Notes under the pieces: generated by a model
What the model saw: only the letters and a program-made list of their open reading frames with translations
What the model was told of the DNA's origin: nothing
Databases searched by the model: none
In this document: positions 7,361-14,924 of the stretch, one piece after another
Layout of the letters: every line of letters starts with the position of its first letter
Numbering within the stretch: the stretch's first letter is position 1
Made by a program: the position numbers and the translations under genes
Source of the DNA: Streptomyces sp. NWU339
Lineage (GTDB): Bacteria; Actinomycetota; Actinomycetes; Streptomycetales; Streptomycetaceae
Length of the DNA stretch: 35,121 nucleotides
Assembly: GCF_003143855.1 (NCBI RefSeq)
Contig: NZ_QFRK01000034.1
Coordinates: 31,139-66,259 of the forward strand
Direction of reading: 5' to 3'

Positions 7361-9059
7361 CATCAGCCGGCGGGAGTACGCCGCATCATTCGGGCCGACC
7401 ACCGGCGACCGTATCCGGCTCGCCGACACCGACCTCTTCATCGAGGTCGAGGAGGACCGCTGCGGAGGCGGCGACGAAGCGGTCTTCGGCGGTGGCAAGT
7501 CGCCCCGGGAGTCCATGGGGCAGTCCGGCGCGACCCGCGCCGAGGGCACACCGGACATGGTCATCACCGGAGCTGTCGTGCTCGACCACTGGGGAGTGGT
7601 CAAGGCCGACGTCGGCATCCGCGACGGGCGTGTCGTCGCGCTCGGCAAGGCCGGCAACCCCGGCACGATGGACGGGGTCCACCCGGACCTGGTCATCGGC
7701 CCGTCCACGGAGATCACGGTCGGCAACGGCATGATCCTCACCGCCGGAACCATCGACACGCACGTCCACTTCGTCGACCTGGACATGTTCGAGGTGGCAC
7801 TCGCCGCGGGTACGACGACGTTCGTCGGCGGTGGCACAGGGCCGACCGAGGGGTCGAAGGCGACTCTCGCGACCCCCGGCGCCTGGTGGCTGGAGCGCAT
7901 GCTCCAGGCGTGCGAACCGTGGCCGGTGAACGTGCTGTTCCTCGGCCGGGGCAGCACGGTCTCCTCCGATGCGCTGTGGGAACAACTGCGCGGCGGCGCC
8001 GGCGGCTTCAAGATCCACGAGGACTGGGGTTCGACGCCTGCCGCGGTCGACACCGCGCTGACGGTCGCCGACCAGGCCGGAGTCCAGGTGGCCATCCACA
8101 GCGACACCCTCAACGAAGCGGGTTTCGTCGAGGACCTGCTCGCCGCAGTGGCCGGGCGCACCTTCCACTCTTTCCACACGGAGGGGGCGGGCGGAGGTCA
8201 CGCGCCGGACATCATCCGCATCGCCGGGGAGCCCCACGTGATGCCGGCCTCGACCAACCCGACTCGCCCGTTCACCCGGAACACGGTGGCGGAAGCACTC
8301 GACATGGTCATGGTCGCGCACCACCTGAACCCGAAGATCCCCAACGATCTCGCGTTCGCCGAGAGCCGGCTGCGGCTGACGACCATCGCCGCCGAGGACG
8401 TCCTGCACGACATGGGCGCTCTGTCCATCATGTCGTCGGACGCCCAGGCCATGGGACGCGTCGGTGAGGTGGTGACCCGCACCTGGCAGACAGCGCACCA
8501 GCTGAAGAGGTTGCGTGGCTCACTGCCCGGTGACGGGCACGCGGACAACCACCGCGCCCGGCGGTACGTGGCCAAGTACACGATCTGCCCGGCAGTGGCG
8601 CACGGGCTCGACGGCGAGATCGGTTCGGTCGAGCCGGGCAAGATGGCGGACCTGGTGCTGTGGCAGCCCGCGCTGTTCGGCGTACGTCCCACAGTGGTCT
8701 TCAAAGCGGGCATGGCAGCCTGTGCCGCACTCGGCGACCCGAACGTTTCCATCCCCACCCCCCAGCCGGTGCTGACCCGGATGGGATACAACGTCCGCAC
8801 CCCGGCGGCGGCCGGTGCTGTCGCCTTCGTGTCACCCGCGGCGATCGAGGACGGCCTGGCCGACCGACTCGACATCCGCAGGAAACTAGTCCCGGTGGAC
8901 AACGTCCGCGGACGGGGCAAACAGGACCTGCCCGAGAACACCGCGACCCCGAGAATCGACGTGGACGCCGACACCTACAGTGTCCGCGTGGACGGGGAAC
9001 TCATCGAGCACGAACCCGCCGACGAGGTGCCGATGGCACAGCGCTACTTCCTGTTCTGA
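7353..9059 (+). CDS. ureC: Urease alpha (catalytic) subunit; flap Cys replaced by Ala
   Basis: UreC carries the dinuclear nickel site. The 568-residue protein is full length. By alignment with the Klebsiella enzyme (offset +3), the nickel and catalytic residues are present: H137 and H139 (IDTHVHF), the carbamylated K220 (GFKIHEDWG), H222, H249 (AIHSDT), H275 (HTEGAGGG), H323 and D363 (SSDAQAMGR). The flap Cys of the usual MVCHH motif is Ala322 here (MVAHH). In Klebsiella this Cys is important but not absolutely essential. The start is ATG 7353 (MADISRREYA), overlapping ureB by eight bases; GTG 7344 is a poorer option. The stop overlaps ureF (TGATG). Confidence 0.96.
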   Translation: MADISRREYAASFGPTTGDRIRLADTDLFIEVEEDRCGGGDEAVFGGGKSPRESMGQSGATRAEGTPDMVITGAVVLDHWGVVKADVGIRDGRVVALGKAGNPGTMDGVHPDLVIGPSTEITVGNGMILTAGTIDTHVHFVDLDMFEVALAAGTTTFVGGGTGPTEGSKATLATPGAWWLERMLQACEPWPVNVLFLGRGSTVSSDALWEQLRGGAGGFKIHEDWGSTPAAVDTALTVADQAGVQVAIHSDTLNEAGFVEDLLAAVAGRTFHSFHTEGAGGGHAPDIIRIAGEPHVMPASTNPTRPFTRNTVAEALDMVMVAHHLNPKIPNDLAFAESRLRLTTIAAEDVLHDMGALSIMSSDAQAMGRVGEVVTRTWQTAHQLKRLRGSLPGDGHADNHRARRYVAKYTICPAVAHGLDGEIGSVEPGKMADLVLWQPALFGVRPTVVFKAGMAACAALGDPNVSIPTPQPVLTRMGYNVRTPAAAGAVAFVSPAAIEDGLADRLDIRRKLVPVDNVRGRGKQDLPENTATPRIDVDADTYSVRVDGELIEHEPADEVPMAQRYFLF

Positions 9060-9820
9060 TGCGCGGCACACTCTCCTCCCCCGCGCCCCGCGGCCACCCC
9101 GGTCCAGCGACTGCCGCAGACACCGACCCCACCGCGCTGGTCACCTTGCTGATGCTCGCCGACGGCCGTTTCCCTTCAGGCGGCCACGCACACTCCGGCG
9201 GCCTGGAAGCGGCAGCAGCGCTGTACGGCGTCAAGGACGTCACCACACTCACCGACTTTCTGCGAGGGCGCCTGGCAACGACGGGGCTGGTGTCCGCCGC
9301 GTTCGCAGCCGCGGCATGCGCCACGCTCGCCGACACCAACCACCCACCCCACCCGGCCCTTGTACGACTGGACCAGGAACTCGGGGCGCGGACTCCCTCA
9401 CCGGTACTGCGCGCCGTCTCACGCCGGCTGGGACGCCAGCTGCTCCGCGTGAGCCGGACCGTCTGGCCCCACCCGCACCTGAATGAACAGGAAGCGCTGC
9501 CGGCGGGCGGCCCGTACCAGCCCATCGCCCTGGGAATGACGGCGATGGTGGCCGGGCTCAGGCCGCACGCCGCCGCGCTCGCCACCGCCCACGAGGCAGT
9601 ACTCGGGCCGGCGACCGCGGCGGTCCGGCTGCTCGGCCTCGACCCGTTCGCTGTCCACGCGGCCGTCACCGCACTCGCACCGCAGATCGCCGAGGTCGCC
9701 GACCGCGCCACCCGCACCGCGACCGCGCCGCCCGAGGACCTGCCCTCCATGGCAGGACCACCACAGGAAATCTCCGCCGAATGCCACGCCACCTGGGAGG
9801 TGCGTCTCTTTGCCTCGTGA
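9059..9820 (+). CDS. ureF: Urease accessory protein UreF
   Basis: UreF forms the scaffold with UreD and UreG that loads nickel into apo-urease. The 253-residue protein is all-helical, with the signature LLMLADGRFPSGGHAHSGGL near the N-terminus and a C-terminal helix LDPFAVHAAVTALAPQIAEV. The first ~25 residues are a Pro/Ala-rich leader. The ATG overlaps the ureC stop by one base, so translation is coupled. Downstream, where ureG and ureD are expected in Streptomyces, only a deletion scar remains. This UreF therefore lacks local partners and would have to use those of another urease cluster. Confidence 0.92.
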   Translation: MRGTLSSPAPRGHPGPATAADTDPTALVTLLMLADGRFPSGGHAHSGGLEAAAALYGVKDVTTLTDFLRGRLATTGLVSAAFAAAACATLADTNHPPHPALVRLDQELGARTPSPVLRAVSRRLGRQLLRVSRTVWPHPHLNEQEALPAGGPYQPIALGMTAMVAGLRPHAAALATAHEAVLGPATAAVRLLGLDPFAVHAAVTALAPQIAEVADRATRTATAPPEDLPSMAGPPQEISAECHATWEVRLFAS

Positions 9821-10018
9821 ACAGCACAGCCGCCCCACCCCCGCCCGGAAACCGACGCAGCGACCCTGGTGACGGGCGAACACGTCTTGGTGGTCAGCGC
9901 GCTCGCCGACGACTACGTCACGCTGCGGCAGCGCCTGGACGCATCACTCACGGCGCTGGAAACCTTTCTCACAGGAGAGTCGGAGGCGCTCGCAGGACCC
10001 TCGCGGGTGGGGGTCTGA
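9810..10018 (+). pseudogene. Deletion scar: start of next accessory gene (ureG?) joined to a ureD-like tail
   Basis: A TTG start at 9810, nine bases after GGGAGG (9795-9800), opens a frame PREQHSRPTPARKPTQRPW that stops at 9872. The position and His/Pro-rich leader fit the start of ureG. In another frame, about 9848-10018, the sequence reads ETDAATLVTGEHVLVVSALA, then DDYVTLRQRLDASLTALETF. This looks like the C-terminal end of a UreD-type protein (VSALADD...LR..LDAAL). The simplest reading is one internal deletion removing almost all of ureG and ureD. The names of the two pieces are inferred from gene order and short motifs only. Confidence 0.5.
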
Positions 10019-10049
10019 GCGGACCACGCTCCGCCAGTGCACCGTTTGA

Positions 10050-10236
10050 CGCCGCGGTCCTCTCGCAATGTATCGACTTGCCCGTGGCGGACCGGGCCGG
10101 CCTGCTGCCGGCGCAGCACCGCGCTCTGGTGGCGCAGGACGAGAAGCTCGGCGTCTTTCGCGGCATCCCCGCGGAGCAGCAACGACGGCGGGGAGGGCAA
10201 CCTCCGGGTCACCCTGTACAACGGGGACACGATCAT
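10050..10236 (-). pseudogene. Integrase-core transposase, N-terminal fragment (copy B)
   Basis: From ATG at 10236 the minus strand reads VSPLYRVTRRLPSPPSLLLR, then DAAKDAELLVLRHQSAVLRR and QQAGPVRHGQ. This is the start of an IS3/IS481-type transposase (AELLVLRHENAVLRRQIAGPV). It breaks off after about 60 residues. The fragment and its upstream ~90 bp are similar to 28255-28640, so both come from the same IS type. Confidence 0.72.
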
Positions 10237-10387
10237 CCGGACATGCTCCCGGCCGACGAACCGTCACCGCTGCCATCTGCGACGACGACTTTTCAAGCGG
10301 CACAGCGGTGAAGGACTTCCCGCCTCGCCACCGGCCGCTGCTCGTGACGGTCATTCCCGGACCAGAGATCAACGGCTCGGGAGCCCT

Positions 10388-10403
10388 GCACGCGTACGCG
10401 TGC
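10388..10403. other. Perfect 16-bp palindrome
   Basis: GCACGCGTACGCGTGC is exactly self-complementary. It lies in a gene-poor stretch between a transposase fragment and the EF-hand gene and is not at a clear terminator position. It could be an operator or simply debris of a mobile element. Confidence 0.35.
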
Positions 10404-10502
10404 CCTGGGCCCGGGGATTCACGGCGCACGGCTCGTGATCATGAACCGGTGAACCGGACGAGGATCGGTCGAGGCACCCGACGGTACTCGGGGCGGCACG
10501 GC

Positions 10503-10532
10503 CGGGCCCGGCACGCTCGCGTGCCGGGCCCG
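10503..10532 (-). terminator. GC-rich hairpin downstream of the EF-hand gene
   Basis: The arms 10503-10516 and 10519-10532 (CGGGCCCGGCACGC and complement) pair over 14 bp. The hairpin starts six bases past the stop of the minus-strand EF-hand gene. There is no T-run, which is usual for Streptomyces terminators. Confidence 0.7.
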
Positions 10533-10537
10533 TGGTG

Positions 10538-10756
10538 TCAACGGTTCATGGCCGCCCAGAACTCCTCGAAGGACATCTGGCCGTCGCCGTTGGTGTCGAG
10601 CAGATCGATCAGTTCCTGGGCCTCCGGCCCGGTGATTTCGGAGCCCTCCAGCTCCGCCACGACCTTCCGGTACTCGTCTGCGGTGACCAGGCCGTCCCCG
10701 TCCACGTCGTAGCGCTCGAAGACCTTCCGCGCCGCCGTCTCCACGATGTCCGCCAT
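10538..10756 (-). CDS. Small EF-hand calcium-binding protein
   Basis: This 72-residue acidic protein has two canonical EF-hand loops, DVDGDGLVTADE (17-28) and DTNGDGQMSFEE (54-65). All calcium-coordinating positions are filled (D, D, D, L/M, E). Each loop is framed by helices (KVFERY, EYRKVVAELEG, AQELIDLL, EFWAAMN). It is cytoplasmic, with no signal peptide, and resembles the small calmodulin-like proteins of Streptomyces that buffer or sense calcium. A GGAG precedes the start closely. It is monocistronic, ending at a strong hairpin. Its partners are unknown. Confidence 0.92.
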   Translation of the reverse strand: MADIVETAARKVFERYDVDGDGLVTADEYRKVVAELEGSEITGPEAQELIDLLDTNGDGQMSFEEFWAAMNR

Positions 10757-11381
10757 GTGCTCCGTCTTTCTGCGATCTTCGCTGACGGGCCCACACTATC
10801 CGTCCGTCCGGGAGCAACGCGGGCGCTGCCCCGGCCCGCCCGGGCGCCCGTCCGTGGGCCGCGTACATCGTGGCGAAGGCCACGCCCCGACCGGAGCGAC
10901 CACCGTTCAGGGCGTTCCGACCGAGCATCCCGGTCGGCCGCGGCCCGGATGCCCGTGCTGCTCGTGAACGTCGCCGAGCGGATCGTCGTCCCGGTCACCG
11001 TGCTGCCCGGCCCGGACGCGGGCGAGCCGTGCGAGGGGACGTTCCGGTGGGCGACGAAGCCCGCCCAGCCAAGACACCGAACGCGGGGCGTCCACCGCCA
11101 CCAGCCGGCAGGCGAACGGTTCGAGACGATCGACACCTCGGTGCCGTCGGCTGAGCTCTGACAACACCAACGCAGGAAGGGGGCACGACGCGGGAAGTCT
11201 GCTGTTCTTCAACGGGCCGGTCCAGAACGGCGACTTCACTCTCACAGGCCGTCCGGCTGGGGGGCTCCCGACAACCACTGCACCACGACACTCGGCCCGA
11301 GGCGGCCGCGGCCGCCCTGTTCACCTCGTACGCAGGCGACACGTGCGGCGGGCCTTGCGGATGCGGCCGCTCCAGCAGCCC
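10757..11381. other. Gene-poor stretch, no supported gene
   Basis: All frames here are rich in Arg/Pro/Gly with no recognisable domain. One plus-strand frame around 10950 (MPVLLVNVAERIVVPVTVLP) reads briefly like protein, but it degenerates at once and no family is recognised. The promoter of the EF-hand gene must lie in the first ~100 bp; no clear -10/-35 is seen. Confidence 0.5.
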
Positions 11382-11525
11382 TCAGTCGCCGGCTTCGCGG
11401 AGGTCGTTGATGACGAGGTGGACGGGGTGTCCCTCGCGCAGCAGTCGGTCGGCGCTTGTGCCGTTGATGACGCGGTTGAGCACGTCCGGGGTGCAGCCGT
11501 CCGGCCGGAGCCGGCGGGCGACTCC
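11382..11525 (-). pseudogene. C-terminal fragment of an unrecognised protein
   Basis: The minus frame ending at TGA 11382-11384 reads RLRPDGCTPDVLNRVINGTS, then ADRLLREGHPVHLVINDLRE and AGD. Its composition is that of a folded protein, unlike the surrounding frames. There is no start codon with a usable upstream frame, so it is taken as a truncated gene tail. I do not recognise the family. Confidence 0.4.
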
Positions 11526-11546
11526 GGGGCGGTAACGTGCGGCGGG

Positions 11547-11747
11547 TCAGGCCCGGATGCGGTCCCTGGCGGCGCGTGCCGCGAGCCGGTCTTGCTCTTC
11601 GCGTGCACGGCGGGCTTTCTCCTGGGCGGGTGTGGTGCCCTGCTTGCGCAGCTTCAGCGCCCGGTCGAGCGGGCGGCATGCGCGATCAGCGCGGCGTTCG
11701 TGGCGCCTCTTTTCGTCCAGGCCGAGGAAGACGCCCGCGTCGTCCAT
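11547..11747 (-). pseudogene. Small chimeric ORF: IS110-like start fused to a basic helical tail
   Basis: From ATG 11747 the 66-residue frame begins MDDAGVFLGLDEKRRHERRA. The first dozen residues are like the start of Streptomyces IS110 transposases (MDDAGVFLGLDVGK). It then continues with an unrelated, highly charged helical tail (LDRALKLRKQGTTPAQEKAR to AARAARDRIRA). This looks like a deletion join between an IS110 start and the 3' end of another gene. A real small basic protein cannot be excluded. A longer frame to 12014 adds only low-complexity sequence. Confidence 0.4.
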
Positions 11748-12036
11748 GCCGGACACCCCGTTCTCCCGAACAGTGCCCGTCTTCCGGTGTGCGGGACGTG
11801 CCGGAAGGTAGGCCTCTCGGGCCCTGGGCGCCAGGGCTCCGTTTCCCGCCGTCAAGGACGGCCGGGGATGGGGTGATGCCGGCGGGCAACGAGTTCTGCG
11901 TCCTCGGCCGGGGCTGACGCGGAACTCCGTCCGCTCCCTCATGGCGGTGCGGCAGTGCGCGGCGTCGGCCCCGCCCTCACCGGCCGCCAACTCACGACAG
12001 CCTGACCCACACATACGGCAGGAGAGCCCTCATTTC

Positions 12037-12059
12037 GTCTAGACCTATTTTGTCTAGAC
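12037..12059 (+). promoter_or_regulatory. Two tandem DasR-like (dre) boxes
   Basis: GTCTAGAC occurs twice, at 12037-12044 and 12052-12059, exactly 15 bp apart, inside a near-perfect 15-bp direct repeat (TTTCGTCTAGACCTA / TTTTGTCTAGACCTC). GTCTAGAC is the palindromic core of the dre element bound by DasR, the GlcNAc/GlcN-6-phosphate-responsive GntR-family repressor of Streptomyces. The next gene, 105 bp downstream, is an N-acetylglucosaminidase, just the type of gene DasR controls. The box identity is seen; regulation is inferred. Confidence 0.75.
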
Positions 12060-12163
12060 CTCTTGCCCCGCCCGTGATCTGCGGGCTACGTTTCCCGCTG
12101 TTCGGAGTCCTTCACGTTTCCCTCAACTCCCTTGATGGGCAAGGCTGGAAGGAGCATGTCCGC

Positions 12164-13990
12164 ATGCAGGACCGGAGTCTGTCCAGACGAACCGTTCTCG
12201 CCTCCGCGACCGTGGTCGCTGCGAGCGCAACGGGCGTCGTGGGCGTGACGGCCACCCCCGCGGTCGCGCACCAGCGCGACAACCGCCTCAAGAAGATCAT
12301 CTCCCAGATGAGCATCGAGGCGAAGATCGGCCAGCTGTTCGTGCCGTACTTCTACGGCACGTCGGCGACTTCTCCCAGCCAGTTCGACCAGGACCGCAAC
12401 CTCAGGGAACTCGGCGTCCGCACCGTGGCCGAGCTCATCGCCAAGTACCACATCGGTGGTGTCATCTACTTCTCCGGCTGGGCGAACAACATCCAAGGCC
12501 CCCGCCAGATAGCGGACTTGACGAACGGTGTGCAACGGGTCTCGCTCGCCCTGCCCACCCCCATCCCGTCCCTTATCTCCATCGACCAGGAGCACGGGGC
12601 CAACGTCCGCATCGGCAGCGGCGCCACCCAGCTGCCGGGCGCGATGGCGCTCGGCGCGGGCCGCTCGCTCTCCGACGCGCGCACCGCCGGACGGATATCG
12701 GGCACCGAACTCGCCGCCCTGGGCATCCATCAGAACTTCGCCCCGGTCGCCGACGTCAACGTCAATCCGGCCAACCCCATCATCAACGTCCGCTCCTTCG
12801 GCGCCGACGCCCGCGAGGTCGGTCGCATGGTGGCGGCCCAGGTGACGGGTTATCAGCAGGTCGGCGTCGTGGCCTGCGCCAAGCACTTCCCCGGCCACGG
12901 GGACACCGGGGAGGACAGTCACACCGGACTGCCCGTGATCGCCCACACCCGCGAGGAGTGGGACCGCATCGACGCCCCGCCCTTCAAGGCCGCGATCGCC
13001 GCCGGCGTCGACTCGATCATGACCGCGCACCTCCAGGTCCCCGCGCTCGACCCCAGCAACGAACCGGCCACCCTGTCACCCACGATCCTCCAGGGCGTAC
13101 TGCGCGACGAACTCGGCTTCGACGGCGTGATCGTCACCGACGCCCTCAACATGCGCGGCGTGCGCACCAAGTACGGCGACGACCGCGTGCCCGTCCTCGC
13201 CCTCAAGGCCGGCGCCGACCAACTGCTGTTCCCGCCGGACATCGACGTCGCCTACAACGGCGTCCTGGCCGCCGTCCGCAGCGGAGAGATCACCGAGGAC
13301 CGACTCGACGAGTCGGTGCTGCGCATCCTGCGGGTCAAGGACAAGGTCGGCCTGCTCAGCGGCAGCCCCTACATCTCCCCGAAGGAGGTCGACCGGGTCG
13401 TCGGCGCCCGCAAGCACCGGCTCGCCGCCGCCCGGATCGCCGAGCGCACCACCACCCTGCTGGTCAACGAGGACGAGGCGCTCCCGCTGCGCCGCAGGCA
13501 GAAGAAGCTGCTCGTGGTCGGCGCCAGCCCGGCCTTCCCGACCGACGACACCCGCACCACGGTGCCCGAGCTGGCCAAGGCGTTCGACGAACTGGGCTAC
13601 AGCACCACCCACCTCGCCACCGGCCGGGCGCCCGAGGCGGCGAAGATCGACGAGGCCGTGGCCGCCGCACAGGGGCGGGACGCGGTGGTGGTCACCACCG
13701 ACAACGTCAGCGCCACCAGCGCCCAGCGCACCCTGGTGTCCCGGCTGCTCGCGACGGGCGTCCCCGTCGTCCACCTCGCGGTGCGCAACCCCTACGACAT
13801 CGCCCACCTCGGCGACGTCCCGGCCTCACTGGTCTCCTACTGCTGGACCGAGGTCGAACTGCGCGCCGCCGCCCGGGTGATCGCCGGCCGGGTCGAGCCG
13901 CGCGGCAAGCTGCCCGTGCCCGTCCAACGGGCCGACGACCCGACCAAGGTCCTCTTCCGCTCCGGGCACGGCCTGTCGTACGACGACTGA
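12164..13990 (+). CDS. Tat-exported GH3 beta-N-acetylglucosaminidase
   Basis: This 608-residue glycoside hydrolase family 3 enzyme most likely removes GlcNAc from chitin or cell-wall oligosaccharides outside the cell. A twin-arginine signal is present (SLSRRTVLASATVVAA, cut near AVA-HQ at residue 36). The catalytic domain holds the NagZ-type motif KHFPGHGDT (240-248) followed by D251-S252-H253, the His/Asp pair typical of GH3 N-acetylglucosaminidases. The nucleophile is D326 (IVTDALNM). A second alpha/beta domain follows (LLVVGASPAFPTDD to SGHGLSYDD). The start at 12164 follows GGAAGGAG; the longer frame from 12050 would run through the dre boxes. It is probably repressed by DasR. Confidence 0.93.
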   Translation: MQDRSLSRRTVLASATVVAASATGVVGVTATPAVAHQRDNRLKKIISQMSIEAKIGQLFVPYFYGTSATSPSQFDQDRNLRELGVRTVAELIAKYHIGGVIYFSGWANNIQGPRQIADLTNGVQRVSLALPTPIPSLISIDQEHGANVRIGSGATQLPGAMALGAGRSLSDARTAGRISGTELAALGIHQNFAPVADVNVNPANPIINVRSFGADAREVGRMVAAQVTGYQQVGVVACAKHFPGHGDTGEDSHTGLPVIAHTREEWDRIDAPPFKAAIAAGVDSIMTAHLQVPALDPSNEPATLSPTILQGVLRDELGFDGVIVTDALNMRGVRTKYGDDRVPVLALKAGADQLLFPPDIDVAYNGVLAAVRSGEITEDRLDESVLRILRVKDKVGLLSGSPYISPKEVDRVVGARKHRLAAARIAERTTTLLVNEDEALPLRRRQKKLLVVGASPAFPTDDTRTTVPELAKAFDELGYSTTHLATGRAPEAAKIDEAVAAAQGRDAVVVTTDNVSATSAQRTLVSRLLATGVPVVHLAVRNPYDIAHLGDVPASLVSYCWTEVELRAAARVIAGRVEPRGKLPVPVQRADDPTKVLFRSGHGLSYDD

Positions 13991-14012
13991 CGTCCGCGTC
14001 CCCACACAGCTT

Positions 14013-14052
14013 GCCGCCCCGGTACCCCCTGAAGGGGGAGCACCGGGGCGGC
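14013..14052 (+). terminator. Rho-independent-type hairpin after the GH3 gene
   Basis: GCCGCCCCGGT (14013-14023) pairs with ACCGGGGCGGC (14042-14052). An inner CCCCT/GGGGG pairing extends the stem. It lies 23 bp after the GH3 stop. On the other strand it also follows the end of the truncated membrane gene. Confidence 0.8.
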
Positions 14053-14099
14053 CGGCCCGATGCCGGCAACGCACCATCCCCGGCCGGCGGTCGACGCAG

Positions 14100-14403
14100 T
14101 GTGAACACCAGCGACAGCCAGAGCGCGGCCCGGGCGGCGCCGAGGTGGGCCGCGCTGCCGGCGATCGCCGTGCCGATCCGGGCGTCCGGCCGGAACGGCA
14201 GGACGATCATGTACGTCGCCGGCGCGAGCGCGGGCAAGCGGGGCGAGGGCCGCCGCCGTCACCCGCCAGAAGCCGCGCAGGTCGCGGACGGGGCGGCGGG
14301 TCGGCGCTCCCGGCGTGCCCGGCGTGCCGGGGCGGTGTCCGCCGTGCCGGGGCGGTGTCCGCCGTGCCGGGGCGGTGTCCGCCGTGGTGGAGGTCATGGT
14401 CAC
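14100..14403 (-). pseudogene. Broken integral membrane protein gene
   Basis: From GTG 14403 (or ATG 14397) the minus strand encodes a Pro/Arg-rich leader, then RRPVRDLRGFWRVTAAALAP. One extra base near 14238 shifts the frame, and the homologous-looking sequence continues as LPALAPATYMIVLPFRPDAR, then IGTAIAGSAAHLGAARAALW and LSLVFTL, after which membrane-type sequence ends. The C-terminal part is missing. Its start overlaps the stop of the upstream small membrane gene by four bases (GTGA), so the two were an operon. The leader contains a 20-bp tandem repeat. The family is not identified beyond a small actinobacterial membrane protein. Confidence 0.6.
14324..14383. repeat. Three perfect 20-bp tandem repeats
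   Basis: The unit GTGCCGGGGCGGTGTCCGCC is repeated three times exactly, at 14324-14343, 14344-14363 and 14364-14383. It lies in the 5' coding part of the broken membrane gene. Because 20 is not a multiple of three, gaining or losing one copy would shift the frame of that gene. Confidence 0.92.
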
Positions 14404-14762
14404 CCCTCCGTCACGGCGCGGGTCCGCAGTGCCGAGGCGACCAGCGCGACGCCGGCGAGGGTGACGAGGAGGGCGAACGCGACCGCGCCGACCAGCGCGC
14501 CGGGCACGTCGTCGACGAAGAACGCCGGGACGGCGCTGAGCCCCGACAGCAGGCGGGTGACGATCACGGCCACCGCGCCGGCGCGGCTGCCCCGCCAGGC
14601 CAGAACGGCGCCGACCAGGGTGATCAGCCCGAGTACGGCACCCACGACGGCCACCGCGACCGGAGGGTGCTCACCGTCGCCGAACGGCAGCGAGATCACG
14701 TCGATGAGGCCGAGCAGGCCGGACAGAACCAGTCCGGTGACAAGAAGGCGGGTGCGGTTCAC
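14400..14762 (-). CDS. Small four-helix membrane protein, function unknown
   Basis: This 120-residue protein has four predicted transmembrane helices: LLVTGLVLSGLLGLIDVISL, VAVAVVGAVLGLITLVGAVL, a middle helix around VIVTRLLSGLSAVPAFF, and VGAVAFALLVTLAGVALVA. The start is the GTG at 14762, five bases after a perfect AGGAGG; a much longer antisense frame to 15728 is not real. It overlaps the following broken membrane gene by four bases. It is divergent from a histidine kinase gene, so the two-component pair may regulate this operon. Short membrane proteins next to NarL-type kinases are common in actinomycetes. No function is known. Confidence 0.85.
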   Translation of the reverse strand: MNRTRLLVTGLVLSGLLGLIDVISLPFGDGEHPPVAVAVVGAVLGLITLVGAVLAWRGSRAGAVAVIVTRLLSGLSAVPAFFVDDVPGALVGAVAFALLVTLAGVALVASALRTRAVTEG

Positions 14763-14924
14763 GTGGTCCTCCTGAGTGCGGGACGAAGTACCGGTGCCGG
14801 AAGCACCGGTGCCGTGTCCGCAGTCTGGGTTCGCGGGTCGGGTCCGCGGATCGGGGCGGGCCCGGGACCGTTCTCCGTGCTGCCACGTATTCACTCCCGG
14901 TGACCGCCGCCCTACCCTGGGCGC
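14763..14924. promoter_or_regulatory. Divergent promoter region with direct repeats
   Basis: This region separates the membrane operon (minus) from the kinase gene (plus). It contains ACCGGTGCC twice, at 14790-14798 and 14805-14813, 15 bp apart. Each lies within a partly palindromic GCACCGGTGC context. Such direct repeats suit binding of a NarL-type response regulator. No convincing -35/-10 pair is visible. Confidence 0.4.

Noticed and set aside
6875..10018. A novel enzyme operon rather than urease
   Set aside because: All nickel-site residues and subunit blocks match urease. The novelty lies only in its decay and the flap residue.
10876..11161. Plus-strand ORF with MPVLLVNVAERIVVPVTVLP
   Set aside because: It looks like protein for only ~20 residues, with no RBS or family match. 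Kept only as a note in the gap entry.
14324..14383. CRISPR or iteron origin from the 20-bp repeats
   Set aside because: The copies are directly adjacent without spacers, there are only three, and they lie inside a coding leader with no replication gene.
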